A DNA stretch of 64,000 bases, taken from Frondihabitans sp. 762G35 (GTDB taxonomy: Bacteria; Actinomycetota; Actinomycetes; Actinomycetales; Microbacteriaceae). Position numbers and translations under genes: made by a program. Positions 49,730 to 58,064 of this stretch are shown here, piece by piece; position 1 is the stretch's first letter; each line of letters starts with the position of its first letter. The stretch is taken from positions 1,240,001 through 1,304,000 of the forward strand of contig NZ_CP014619.1 in assembly GCF_002074055.1 (NCBI RefSeq), written 5' to 3'. Under the pieces are notes generated by a model. It ran no database searches. It was not told the DNA's origin and saw only the letters and a program-made list of their open reading frames with translations.

Positions 49730-50830
49730 GTGAACGTCGAGGGGGTCGTCCTCGAGACGACGGAGGCCGAGCGGCCCTTCGCGTCCTCGCGACCGCTGAC
49801 GCTCTTGACCCTCGAGCTCGATCCCCCCGGTCCCGGCGAGATCCTGGTCAGGATCGAGGCGGCGGGCGTCTGCCACAGCGATCTCTCGGTCGTGGACGGC
49901 AATCGCGTCCGACCGGTGCCGATGCTCCTCGGACACGAGGCCGCAGGCATCGTCGAGGAGCGGGGCCCCGGGGTCACTGCCCTCGACGTCGGCGACCGCG
50001 TCGTGATGACCTTCCTCCCGCGGTGCGGCCGGTGCGCCAACTGCCGCACCGACGGGCGCCTCCCGTGCTCCGTCGGCAGCGCGGCGAACAACGACGGCAC
50101 CCTGGTCGGCGGCGGCGTACGCCTCCACCGCGACGGAGTCGACGTGAACCACCACCTCGGCGTCTCCGCGTTCGCGACGCACGCCGTGGTGAGCGAGACG
50201 AGCGTCGTCCGGGTCGATCCCGACGTGCCTCCTGCGGTCGCCGCCCTCCTCGGGTGCGCCGTGCTCACCGGTGGCGGCGCGGTCATCAATGCGGGGCGAC
50301 CGCGCGAGGGCGACGACGTGCTCGTGGTCGGCCTCGGGGGAGTCGGGATGGCCGCCGTCCTCGTCGCCCGGGCGCTGGGGCACCGCGTCATCGGTGTGGA
50401 CGCGCTCGAGAGCAAGCTCGCCGTCGCGCGCGAGATCGGCGCGGACGCCGTGCACACGCCGGACTCCGCACGCGAGGCGGGGGTGCGTGCGCCGCTCGTG
50501 ATCGAGGCGGCCGGGCATCCTGCCGCCTTCGAGACGGCCCTCGACCTCACGGCCCTCGGCGGGACCACCGTCACCGTGGGGCTGCCCCGGCCGGACGCGC
50601 GCTCGTCGATCGCGCCGCTGACGCTCACCGCCGAGGCGCGCACGGTCGTCGGGAGCTACCTCGGCTCCTCCGTCCCCGCGCGCGACATCCCGATCTACGT
50701 CGATCTCTGGCGGCGGGGGCTCCTGCCGGTCGAGAAGCTCGTCTCCGCGCAGGTCGGGCTCGACTCCCTCAACGAGGCGATGGACGCGCTCGCCTCGGGC
50801 TCCGCTCTGCGGCAGCTCGTCGTCTTCTAA
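49730..50830 (+). CDS. Zinc-dependent alcohol dehydrogenase (class III-like MDR)
   Basis: A 366-residue medium-chain dehydrogenase. Catalytic zinc ligands Cys48 (AGVCHSD) and His69 (GHEAAG); structural zinc cysteines 99, 102, 105 and 113 (CGRCANCRTDGRLPC); NAD fold GLGGVGM. Members of this group oxidise primary or aromatic alcohols or S-adducts. It follows the thiolase by 10 bases and is probably co-transcribed, so it may feed an alcohol into the acyl-CoA pathway via an aldehyde, though no aldehyde dehydrogenase is in the window. I prefer GTG 49730 because GAGGTG precedes it; GTG at 49721 is possible. Confidence 0.88.
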   Translation: MNVEGVVLETTEAERPFASSRPLTLLTLELDPPGPGEILVRIEAAGVCHSDLSVVDGNRVRPVPMLLGHEAAGIVEERGPGVTALDVGDRVVMTFLPRCGRCANCRTDGRLPCSVGSAANNDGTLVGGGVRLHRDGVDVNHHLGVSAFATHAVVSETSVVRVDPDVPPAVAALLGCAVLTGGGAVINAGRPREGDDVLVVGLGGVGMAAVLVARALGHRVIGVDALESKLAVAREIGADAVHTPDSAREAGVRAPLVIEAAGHPAAFETALDLTALGGTTVTVGLPRPDARSSIAPLTLTAEARTVVGSYLGSSVPARDIPIYVDLWRRGLLPVEKLVSAQVGLDSLNEAMDALASGSALRQLVVF

Positions 50831-50836
50831 CACCCC

Positions 50837-50908
50837 CGCTGCACCCTCGTGTTCGGCGTCCGCAGCGGTCCTAGGACCACCGCGGACGCCGAACGCGAGG
50901 GTGCGGCG
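50837..50908. repeat. 72-bp palindromic element, family A copy 6
   Basis: Centre CCTAGG at 50870-50875; outer arms CGCTGCACCC and GGGTGCGGCG; inner halves both of the GG(T/C)GGTCCT or AGGACCACC type. It lies between the ADH and SDR genes, which are on one strand and probably in one pathway, six bases after a stop codon. Confidence 0.9.
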
Positions 50909-50943
50909 AGCACGGGGTGAAGCACCCACACGAAAGGAACACC

Positions 50944-51696
50944 ATGTCCCAGAAGGTCGCAATCGTCACCGGCGGAGGCCGCGGCATCGGCCGCGCCGTC
51001 GGCACCCGCCTGGCGGCCGACGGTTTCGCCGTCGCCCTCCTCGACCTCAACGAGCAGGATGCGTCGTCGACCGCCGCCGACCTCGAAGCCGCCGGCCACC
51101 GCGCGATCGGCGTCGGGGCCGACGTCGCGGACGAGGACGGCGTCGCGGCCGCGGTCGCGCGCGTCGTCGAGGAGCTCGGTGCTCCGACCGCGCTCGTGAA
51201 CAACGCGGGAGTGCTCCGCGACAACCTCCTCTTCAAGATGAGCGTCGACGACTGGGACACGGTCCTCGACGTGCACCTCCGCGGGGCGTTCCTCATGAGC
51301 CGCGCCGTCCAGGCGCACATGGTGGAGGCCAAGTGGGGTCGCATCGTGAACCTGTCGTCCTCGTCGGCGCTGGGGAACCGCGGCCAGGCGAACTACTCGG
51401 CCGCCAAGGCGGGGATGCAGGGCTTCACGAAGACCCTCGCGATCGAGCTCGGCCCGTTCGGGGTCACCGCGAACGCGATCGCCCCGGGGCTCATCCAGAC
51501 GGCCATGACCGAGGCGACGGCGGCGCGGCTCAAGGTGCCGTTCGAGACCTTCCTCGAGGAGGCGGCGAAGCAGATCCCCGTGCGTCGCATCGGACAGCCG
51601 GAGGACATCGCGGCGCTCGCGTCGTTCTTCTGCTCGGAGGAGTCCGGCTTCGTCTCCGGACAGACGGTGTACGTCGCTGGCGGGCCGCTCGCGTGA
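50944..51696 (+). CDS. SDR-family 3-oxoacyl reductase/(R)-3-hydroxyacyl-CoA dehydrogenase (FabG-like)
   Basis: A 250-residue short-chain dehydrogenase. TGGGRGIG (9-16) binds the dinucleotide, NNAG (86-89) stabilises the sheet, and Ser138, Tyr151 and Lys155 form the active site. Text ANAIAPGLIQTAMTE is FabG-like. In this catabolic operon with a MaoC hydratase it probably oxidises (R)-3-hydroxyacyl-CoA to 3-ketoacyl-CoA; the reverse, biosynthetic role is the alternative. AAAGGA lies 7 bases before the ATG. Its stop overlaps the MaoC start. Confidence 0.9.
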   Translation: MSQKVAIVTGGGRGIGRAVGTRLAADGFAVALLDLNEQDASSTAADLEAAGHRAIGVGADVADEDGVAAAVARVVEELGAPTALVNNAGVLRDNLLFKMSVDDWDTVLDVHLRGAFLMSRAVQAHMVEAKWGRIVNLSSSSALGNRGQANYSAAKAGMQGFTKTLAIELGPFGVTANAIAPGLIQTAMTEATAARLKVPFETFLEEAAKQIPVRRIGQPEDIAALASFFCSEESGFVSGQTVYVAGGPLA

Positions 51697-52157
51697 CCGC
51701 CGTCGTCTTCGCGTCGCCCGCCGATCTCGCGGACGCCGTCGGCACGGCCCTCGGGCCGTCGTCCTGGATCGAGATCGACCAGGAGCGCATCACGGCGTTC
51801 GCGGAGGCGACGAACGACCGGCAGTGGATCCACGTCGATCCGGAGCGCGCGGCCGTCGGCCCCTTCGGCGCGACGATCGCTCACGGGTTCTTGACGCTGT
51901 CGCTGGTGTCGTCGATGGTGATGGAGCTGCTCGACGTGCAGAACACCTCGGCGGTCGTCAACTACGGCGCCGATCGCCTCCGCTTCGTCAAGCCGGTCGT
52001 CGTCGGCAGCCGCGTGCGTGCCGTCGGCGAGATCACCGGCGTCGACTCCGGCGCCTCCGGCGTCAAGCTGGCCTACCGGCTGACCGTCGAGATCGAGGGA
52101 TCGGACAAGCCGGCGCTCGTGCTCGACGCGCTGACCCTGTTCGTGCCCCAGACGTAG
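51693..52157 (+). CDS. MaoC-like (R)-specific enoyl-CoA hydratase
   Basis: A 154-residue hot-dog fold hydratase. The hydratase 2 motif is clear: FAEATNDRQWIHVDPERAAVGPFGATIAHGFLTLSL, with Asp42 and His47 as the catalytic pair. It hydrates trans-2-enoyl-CoA to (R)-3-hydroxyacyl-CoA, the product a FabG-type enzyme would oxidise. The GTG overlaps the SDR stop (GTGA). It is the last gene of the acyl-CoA cluster; a strong hairpin follows. Confidence 0.9.
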   Translation: MTAVVFASPADLADAVGTALGPSSWIEIDQERITAFAEATNDRQWIHVDPERAAVGPFGATIAHGFLTLSLVSSMVMELLDVQNTSAVVNYGADRLRFVKPVVVGSRVRAVGEITGVDSGASGVKLAYRLTVEIEGSDKPALVLDALTLFVPQT

Positions 52158-52162
52158 TCGAC

Positions 52163-52195
52163 CGGGGCCCGCACGCGACGCGCGCGGGCCCCGGC
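52163..52195. terminator. Bidirectional hairpin between convergent genes
   Basis: CCGGGGCCCGC (52163-52173) pairs perfectly with GCGGGCCCCGG (52185-52195), 11-base loop, between the MaoC and S9 peptidase stops. No T-tract on either side. Confidence 0.6.
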
Positions 52196-52199
52196 GGCG

Positions 52200-54287
52200 T
52201 CAGCCGAGGAGGCGCGGGCGCTTCCAGTCGGCTCCGTGCACGTGCTCGTCGAGGAACGCGAATACGGTCTCGTACCAGAGCACGGCGTGCTGCGGCTTGA
52301 GCACCCAGTGATTCTCGTCGGGGAACAGCAGGAACCGGTGCACCGTCGACCCGTCGTCGGCGGCGTGGTGCTCCGCGAGCTCCGACCAGAGGCGCAGGCT
52401 CTCGCCGATCGGTACCCGGTAGTCGCGGTCGCCGTGGATGACGAGCATCGGCGTGACGATGTCGCGCACGGCGAGGTGCGGGGAGTTCTCGCGCATCCCC
52501 TCCTCGGAGAAGATGCTCTGCCAGTACCAGGACGAGTCGGTGGTGCCGGCGAACTGGTCGAGGGCCCACAGGCTCGCGTGCGACACGATCGCGCGGAAGC
52601 GGTCGGTGTGTCCGGCGACCCAGTTCGCCATGTACCCGCCGAAGGAGCCACCCATCGCGGCGGTCTTCGTCTCGTCGATGTCGTCGCGGCGGACGACCTC
52701 GTCGGTGATCGCCAGCAGGTCGGTGAACGGCGCCTTGCCCCAGGCGTTCCAGCCGCGGGCGATGAAGTCGAGCCCGTAGCCGGTCGAGAGCGCCGGGTCG
52801 GGCAGCAGCACCGCGTACCCGCGCGCGACCGCGAGGTTCGGGTTCCAGCGCCAGCTCCACGCGTTCCAACTGCCGAGCGGACCGCCGTGGATCCAGAGCA
52901 GCAGGGGCGCAGGATGCTCGGGGTCGGCCCCCTCGGGAAGCAGCAGCCAGCCGTGCACCCGCGCGCCGTCCTCCGCCGTCGCCTCGACCTCGGTGATCGT
53001 GCCCGGCGTCTCCGGCAGGGCGACGGGCGAGGCGAGCTCGACAACGACGCCGTCCCGGTCGAGGCGGACGGCGTGCGACGGCCTCGTCCACGAGCTGCGG
53101 AGCGCGACGAGGTCGCCGGTGTGCTCGTCGACGGCGACGTCGGTGTACGCGAACTCGTCGTCGGTCAGGAGCTCGACGGGCGACCCGTCGAGCGGGATGC
53201 GGAAGATCGGGCCGCGGCCGTCGTGGTCGGCCGTCGCGACGAGGGCGTCGTCGCCGAGGTCGAAGAGGAGCGTGGACGCCCAGTGATCCCAGTCGGCGGC
53301 GATCCGGCGGACGCCGCTGCCGTCGATCGCGGCGACGCGGATCTCGATGTCGAGGGGCCCGTCGGGCGTCGAGCGCGGCTCCGCCTGGAACGCGATCGTC
53401 GTGCCGTCGTGGCTGATGACGGGGCCGGAGAGATCCACGCCGGGCTCGTCGACGAGCACCGTGAGGCGACCGGTCGCCACGTCGATGGAGGCGATCACCG
53501 AGCGCGTCGTCCGCTGCTCGGGGAGCTTGACCGCGGCGATCAGCTTCGACCCGTCGGGGGTCAGCGCCTGACCCTCGGTGTCGGCGAGCACGCCGGGGTG
53601 CGAGGTGAGATCGACCGGGCGGGGGAGCTCCGCGGGGTAGGGGGTCGCGGCGTCGTCGCCGCCGGTCTTCTCGCCGGGGGCCGTCGACCCGACCTCGAGT
53701 GTCTCGGCGAGGTCGGTCAGGTCGAGGGCGAGCAGGTGCGCCTCCTCCGGGCCGAGATCGTGATCCCAGTAGCGGACCGGGTAGCGCTCGTGCAGGACCG
53801 CGGCGATCTTCTTGTCGGTGCGCTCCTTCCGGAGCGTCGCCTCGCTCTCGAGCGTGTCGGCGCCGGGCAGGAGCTGCGTGGCCAGGACGACCACGTCGCG
53901 ACCCGTGGCCGACGCGGCGATGCCGCCCGCGCCTCCTGCGAGCCGCGTCACGGCCCGGGCCTCGCCGCCCTCGGCGGGAAGGAGCCACAGCTGCGCGCTC
54001 TCGGCGTCGTCGCCGGCGCCGGCGTCGGGGCGGCCCGACACGAACAGGATGTCGCCCGAGGCGGTGAACGCCGCGCCGGCCTCGCCCTTGGCGCTGCGCG
54101 TCAGGCGCGTCGCGCGGCCGGAGCCGTCGGCCGGCGCCGACCAGAGGGCCCGCGTGTACGAGGTGCGCGCCCGGTCGAGGGTCGCCACCGTCAGCACGAC
54201 GCTCTGCCCGTCGGGCGAGAGAGTCAGGCTTTCGACGCGGGGGAGCGCGATGTAGTCGTCGAGGTCGTGGAACGGAGTGTCTGCCAT
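52200..54287 (-). CDS. S9-family (prolyl oligopeptidase-type) serine peptidase
   Basis: A 695-residue peptidase. The N-terminal ~430 residues form a beta-propeller (repeats such as LTPDGSKLIAAVKLPEQ, VISHDGTTIAFQAEP, FDLGDDALVATADHDG), followed by the alpha/beta hydrolase domain with Ser548 (GGSFGGYM), Asp622 (HGDRDYRVP) and His660 (DENHWVLKP). It resembles acylaminoacyl peptidase/DPP-like S9C members and degrades short peptides in the cytoplasm. There is no signal peptide. TAACGT ends 6 bases before the ATG, so it is probably leaderless. Divergent from the GH2 gene. Confidence 0.92.
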   Translation of the reverse strand: MADTPFHDLDDYIALPRVESLTLSPDGQSVVLTVATLDRARTSYTRALWSAPADGSGRATRLTRSAKGEAGAAFTASGDILFVSGRPDAGAGDDAESAQLWLLPAEGGEARAVTRLAGGAGGIAASATGRDVVVLATQLLPGADTLESEATLRKERTDKKIAAVLHERYPVRYWDHDLGPEEAHLLALDLTDLAETLEVGSTAPGEKTGGDDAATPYPAELPRPVDLTSHPGVLADTEGQALTPDGSKLIAAVKLPEQRTTRSVIASIDVATGRLTVLVDEPGVDLSGPVISHDGTTIAFQAEPRSTPDGPLDIEIRVAAIDGSGVRRIAADWDHWASTLLFDLGDDALVATADHDGRGPIFRIPLDGSPVELLTDDEFAYTDVAVDEHTGDLVALRSSWTRPSHAVRLDRDGVVVELASPVALPETPGTITEVEATAEDGARVHGWLLLPEGADPEHPAPLLLWIHGGPLGSWNAWSWRWNPNLAVARGYAVLLPDPALSTGYGLDFIARGWNAWGKAPFTDLLAITDEVVRRDDIDETKTAAMGGSFGGYMANWVAGHTDRFRAIVSHASLWALDQFAGTTDSSWYWQSIFSEEGMRENSPHLAVRDIVTPMLVIHGDRDYRVPIGESLRLWSELAEHHAADDGSTVHRFLLFPDENHWVLKPQHAVLWYETVFAFLDEHVHGADWKRPRLLG

Positions 54288-54293
54288 GCGTCC

Positions 54294-54299
54294 ACGTTA
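54294..54299 (-). promoter_or_regulatory. -10 box of a leaderless promoter (S9 peptidase)
   Basis: TAACGT on the minus strand ends exactly 6 bases before the ATG at 54287. Confidence 0.55.
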
Positions 54300-54339
54300 G
54301 GCCGTGCCCCCGACGTCCGGTCGGGTGGCGGGCCCCGCT

Positions 54340-54355
54340 TACATCGTTGTAGCGT
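54340..54355 (+). promoter_or_regulatory. CG-centred operator overlapping the -10 box of the GH2 gene
   Basis: TACATCGTTGTA (54340-54351) is a near-perfect 12-bp palindrome with the central CG of LacI-family sites. TAGCGT (54350-54355) overlaps its right end and could be the -10 box. No lacI gene is adjacent, so the regulator acts from elsewhere. Confidence 0.5.
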
Positions 54356-54391
54356 GGAGCGTCAGCCCGCAGACCTCGAGGACGAGTGCTC

Positions 54392-56245
54392 ATGACCACT
54401 GCCATCACCCCGCCCCGGCCGGAGTACCCGCGCCCCCAGTTCACCCGCGAACGGTGGCTGAACCTCAACGGGCGGTGGCAGTTCGAGTTCGATCCGGGCG
54501 ACTCCGGTCTCGAGCGCGGGCTCGTCGACCGTCCCCTGGCGGGCGAGATCACGGTGCCGTTCGCGCCGGAGTCGACGCTCTCGGGGATCGGCGACACCGA
54601 CTTCCACGAGGCCGTCTGGTACCGGCGCGCGGTGACCGTCCCCGGCGACTGGGCGGGAGACCGGATCCTGCTGCACTTCGGCGCCGTCGACCACGACGCG
54701 ACCGTCTGGGTCGAAGGCCGGGAGGTCGGGCGGCACCGCGGCGGGTTCACGAGCTTCACCGTCGACCTGGGTGACGACGTGCCCGCCGGCGACGAGGTTG
54801 TGATCGTCGTGCGCGCCCGCGACTCCAAGCACGGCCCGCAGGCGCGCGGCAAGCAGTCGACCGAGTACGCGAACCACGACGCCGACTACACGCGGACGAC
54901 CGGCATCTGGCAGACGGTGTGGCTGGAGCCCGTCCCCCGGGTCTCGCTGGGGCGGCCGCGCATCACGCCCGACCTCGGCTCGCGGTCTTTCACCGTCGAG
55001 ACACCGCTGTCGACCGGCCTTCGGGGCGGGGCCGTCCGCGTGACGATCGCCGACGACGACGGCGACATCGACGCGCAGGAGGCCCGGGCCGATCTCTCGC
55101 TGACCCCCCGCGTGACCCTGCGGCTGCCCGAGGGCCGCACGCGCCCGTGGTCGATCGACGATCCGCACCTCTACAGCCTCCGCCTCGACCTCCTCGGCCC
55201 CGACGGGGACGTCGTCGACCGGGCCGAGAGCTACGCGGGCCTCCGGAGCGTCGGGATCGTTGGGCAGGAGGTCCGGATCAACGGCGAGACGGTGTTCCAG
55301 CGTCTCGTGCTCGACCAGGGGCTCTACCCCGGCGGGCTCCTCACGGCGCCGAGCGACGCCGATCTCGTCCGCGACATCGAGCTCTCGATGCGAGCCGGCT
55401 TCAACGGGGCGAGACTCCACCAGAAGGTCTTCGAGGAGCGGTTCCTCTACCACGCGGACCGCCTCGGTTATCTCGTGTGGGGCGAGTTCGGCGACTGGGG
55501 CTGCCTCACGGGAGGGCACCCGGACGACCGGCAGCAGCCGACCGCCTCGTACGTCACCCAGTGGCTGGAGGCTCTGGAGCGCGACTACTCGCACCCGGCG
55601 ATCGTCGGCTGGTGCCCGCTCAACGAGACGCGGCAGTTTCTGGCCGACCGCATCACGGTCCTCGACGACGTCATGCGAGGCATGTTCCTCGCGACGAAGG
55701 CCATGGACACGACCCGGCCCGTCCTGGACACGTCGGGCTACTCGCACCGCGTCCCGGAGACCGACGTCTACGACTCGCACAACTACGACCAGAACGTCGT
55801 GACGTTCCGGCAGACCCTCGGGATCCTCGATCCGGCGTCGAAGACGGCCTACGTCAACACGGAGGACGACGGCGACCTGCAGGTCGACGACGCCCGCCCG
55901 TGGTCGCTGCCGTACGCCGGGCAGCCCTACTTCTGCAGCGAGTTCGGCGGCATCTGGTGGAACCCGTCGCCGGACGCGCCCTCGCAGAGCGGCACGACGT
56001 CGTGGGGGTACGGCGAGAGGGTGCGGTCGGTCGAGGAGTTCCACGACCGGTTCGAGGGGCTCGTCCAGGCCCTTCTCGACAACGAGCACATGTTCGGCTA
56101 CTGCTACACCCAGCTCACCGACGTGTTCCAGGAGCAGAACGGCGTGTACGCGTTCGATCGCTCGGACAAGTTCGACGTCTCCCGGGTCCGAGCGGTCCAG
56201 ACCCGGGCGGCGGCGATCGAGGAGGCGTCCCGAGCTCTCCGCTAG
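54392..56245 (+). CDS. Glycoside hydrolase family 2 protein
   Basis: A 617-residue GH2 enzyme: sugar-binding jelly roll (about 15-190, YPRPQFTRERWLNLNGRWQFEFD), Ig-like domain, and TIM barrel. The acid/base Glu412 is in CPLNE and the nucleophile Glu517 in FCSEFGG, so it should be active. It lacks the extra domains of LacZ; the length and text fit the beta-galactosidase/glucuronidase-like group. No signal peptide, so a disaccharide or glycoside is imported first, though no transporter is adjacent. Control by a LacI-type protein is likely from the promoter palindrome. Confidence 0.9.
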   Translation: MTTAITPPRPEYPRPQFTRERWLNLNGRWQFEFDPGDSGLERGLVDRPLAGEITVPFAPESTLSGIGDTDFHEAVWYRRAVTVPGDWAGDRILLHFGAVDHDATVWVEGREVGRHRGGFTSFTVDLGDDVPAGDEVVIVVRARDSKHGPQARGKQSTEYANHDADYTRTTGIWQTVWLEPVPRVSLGRPRITPDLGSRSFTVETPLSTGLRGGAVRVTIADDDGDIDAQEARADLSLTPRVTLRLPEGRTRPWSIDDPHLYSLRLDLLGPDGDVVDRAESYAGLRSVGIVGQEVRINGETVFQRLVLDQGLYPGGLLTAPSDADLVRDIELSMRAGFNGARLHQKVFEERFLYHADRLGYLVWGEFGDWGCLTGGHPDDRQQPTASYVTQWLEALERDYSHPAIVGWCPLNETRQFLADRITVLDDVMRGMFLATKAMDTTRPVLDTSGYSHRVPETDVYDSHNYDQNVVTFRQTLGILDPASKTAYVNTEDDGDLQVDDARPWSLPYAGQPYFCSEFGGIWWNPSPDAPSQSGTTSWGYGERVRSVEEFHDRFEGLVQALLDNEHMFGYCYTQLTDVFQEQNGVYAFDRSDKFDVSRVRAVQTRAAAIEEASRALR

Positions 56246-56284
56246 GGTCTCGCGCGGGGGACCCGGATGCGGCAGGGTGGGGTC

Positions 56285-56830
56285 ATGACGAGCGCGACAG
56301 TGGTGGCCGTGAGCCGGGACGGGAAGCACCGATTCAGCAAGCCGGAGGTGCCGAGCATCCTGCTCCGCGAGGGTTGGGGAATCGAGGGGGATGCGCACGC
56401 CGGCGTCACGGTGCAGCACCGCTCGCGCCTGCGGCGCGATCCGGACGCGCCGAACCTCCGCCAGGTCCACCTGATCCACGCGGAGCTCCTCGACGAGGTC
56501 GAGGCGGCCGGCTTCCCCGTCGAGCCAGGACAGCTCGGCGAGAACGTCACCACGCGCGGGATCGACCTCCTCGGGCTCGCGACCGACACGCTCCTGCGGA
56601 TCGGACCGGAGGCCGTCGTCCGTGTCACCGGCCTCCGCAACCCGTGCGTGCAGATCGACGGCTTCGAGGCCGGGCTGCTCAAGCAGCTCGTGGGCCGCGA
56701 CGAGACCGGGGCCGTCGTCAGGAAGGGCGGGGTCATGAGCGTCGTCGTCGCGGGTGGCGCGATCACGCCGGGCGATGCGATCGTCGTCGAACCGCCCGAG
56801 GGCGACCCGCGCCCGCTCCTGCCGGTGTGA
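56285..56830 (+). CDS. MOSC-domain protein
   Basis: A 181-residue MOSC protein (molybdenum cofactor sulfurase C-terminal domain). Typical text: VVAVSRDGKHRFSKPEVPSILLREGWGIEGDAHAG, then GQLGENVTTRGIDLLGLATDTLLRIG and TGLRNPCVQIDGF with conserved Cys121. It may bind Mo-cofactor and act on N-hydroxylated or sulfur compounds. I chose the second ATG, behind AGGGTGGGG; an ATG 18 bases earlier is equally possible. It lies shortly after the GH2 gene, without a clear functional link. Confidence 0.87.
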   Translation: MTSATVVAVSRDGKHRFSKPEVPSILLREGWGIEGDAHAGVTVQHRSRLRRDPDAPNLRQVHLIHAELLDEVEAAGFPVEPGQLGENVTTRGIDLLGLATDTLLRIGPEAVVRVTGLRNPCVQIDGFEAGLLKQLVGRDETGAVVRKGGVMSVVVAGGAITPGDAIVVEPPEGDPRPLLPV

Positions 56831-56849
56831 CGGGAGACGTGCCGAGGGG

Positions 56850-57002
56850 TCAGCGCCCCTCGCGCGGGTCCTTCCGCCGGGGCGGCTCGTAGGAGTCGCC
56901 GCCGGCCGCCCGGTTCACCGAGGAGAGGCCGGCCGTGATCGCCGTCGCGATGGCGACGACGACGGTGCCGAGGACGCGCCAGGCGCCGGATCCCTGAGCC
57001 AC
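56850..57002 (-). CDS. Small membrane protein, 50 residues
   Basis: A 50-residue frame with one hydrophobic segment (WRVLGTVVVAIATAITAGLSSV) and a charged C-terminus (SYEPPRRKDPREGR). The GTG lies 5 bases after the stop of the quinone oxidoreductase gene on the same strand, so translation could be coupled. Codon use is normal for the window. No family recognised. Confidence 0.5.
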   Translation of the reverse strand: MAQGSGAWRVLGTVVVAIATAITAGLSSVNRAAGGDSYEPPRRKDPREGR

Positions 57003-57007
57003 GGTGC

Positions 57008-58021
57008 CTACTCGGCCACGTCGACGAGGACCTTGCCGACGACGGCGTCCTCCACGGCCTGGTGCGCCTTCGCCGTGTCGGCCAGGGCGAACCGGTGCAG
57101 CGGGAGGCCGAACTCGGCTCCCACCGGCAGCGCGCCGTCGATGAGCGCCGCCGTCACGTCCTCCGCCGCGGCGCGGAGAGCGTCGGCACCGACGGTGTAG
57201 AGCAGCACGAACTGGTAGCGGATGTTCTTGGACATGTTCGGGCGGATGTCGAGGGAGGCCTCGTCGCCGCCGTCGTTCGCGTACATGGCGACGACGGCGT
57301 TCGGGGCGGCGACGGCCGCGTCGAGGGCGGCGTTCTTCGGGATCGAGACCTCGACGATGATGTCGACGCCGTCCGGCGCGATGCGCCCGATGACCTCGGC
57401 CGCGTCCTCCGTGCGGTAGTTGACGACGTGGTGCGCACCCGCGCGGGTGGCGAGGTCGGCCTTCTCGTCGCTCGAGATCGTGGAGATCACGGTCGCGCCC
57501 GCCCAGCGCGCGAGCTGGATCGCGGCGTGCCCCACGGCTCCTGCGCCGCCCTGGACCAGGACGACCCGGCCCTCGAGCGCCCCGGGCGAGAGTCGGGTCG
57601 GGCCGAACTCGTGCACGGTGAGAGCGCGGTGCGCCGTCATCGCGGGAACGCCCATCGAGGCGCCGACGTCGTGGCTCGCGGAGGCGGGGAGCTTCACGAC
57701 GTGCTCGGCGAGGACATTCGTGAATTCCTGGGCCGTTCCGGTCGGGCGCTGGTAGGCGGAGATGAAGGTCCAGACGCGGTCGCCGACCTCGAAGCCCGTC
57801 ACGCCGTCGCCGACCGCGTCGACGACGCCCGAGCCGTCCTGGTTCGGGGTCACCTCGGGGAAGGCGAGGTCGCCCCCGCTGCGAGACTTCCAGTCGGTGG
57901 GGTTGACCCCGGAGACGACGATGCGCACGCGCATCTCGCCCGCCGCGGGCTCCGTCACCTCGCGTTCGACCAGTTCGAGGACGTCGGGGGAGCCGGTGTG
58001 CGTGTAGACGATCGATCTCAT
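57008..58021 (-). CDS. NADPH:quinone oxidoreductase (zinc-free MDR)
   Basis: A 337-residue medium-chain dehydrogenase of the quinone reductase (QOR) group. It lacks the structural and catalytic zinc cysteines. NPTDWKSRSGG opens the substrate domain, GGAGAVGHAAIQLARWAGATVI is the NADP fold, and VNYRTEDAAEVI follows. It probably reduces quinones or enones with NADPH. A small membrane-protein frame follows closely. The ATG is chosen; a GTG 12 bases upstream would give four more residues. Confidence 0.9.
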   Translation of the reverse strand: MRSIVYTHTGSPDVLELVEREVTEPAAGEMRVRIVVSGVNPTDWKSRSGGDLAFPEVTPNQDGSGVVDAVGDGVTGFEVGDRVWTFISAYQRPTGTAQEFTNVLAEHVVKLPASASHDVGASMGVPAMTAHRALTVHEFGPTRLSPGALEGRVVLVQGGAGAVGHAAIQLARWAGATVISTISSDEKADLATRAGAHHVVNYRTEDAAEVIGRIAPDGVDIIVEVSIPKNAALDAAVAAPNAVVAMYANDGGDEASLDIRPNMSKNIRYQFVLLYTVGADALRAAAEDVTAALIDGALPVGAEFGLPLHRFALADTAKAHQAVEDAVVGKVLVDVAE

Positions 58022-58064
58022 GTCACCAGTCAACGCCCCCGGAGCCGTACTTCTTCCCGGTGGC

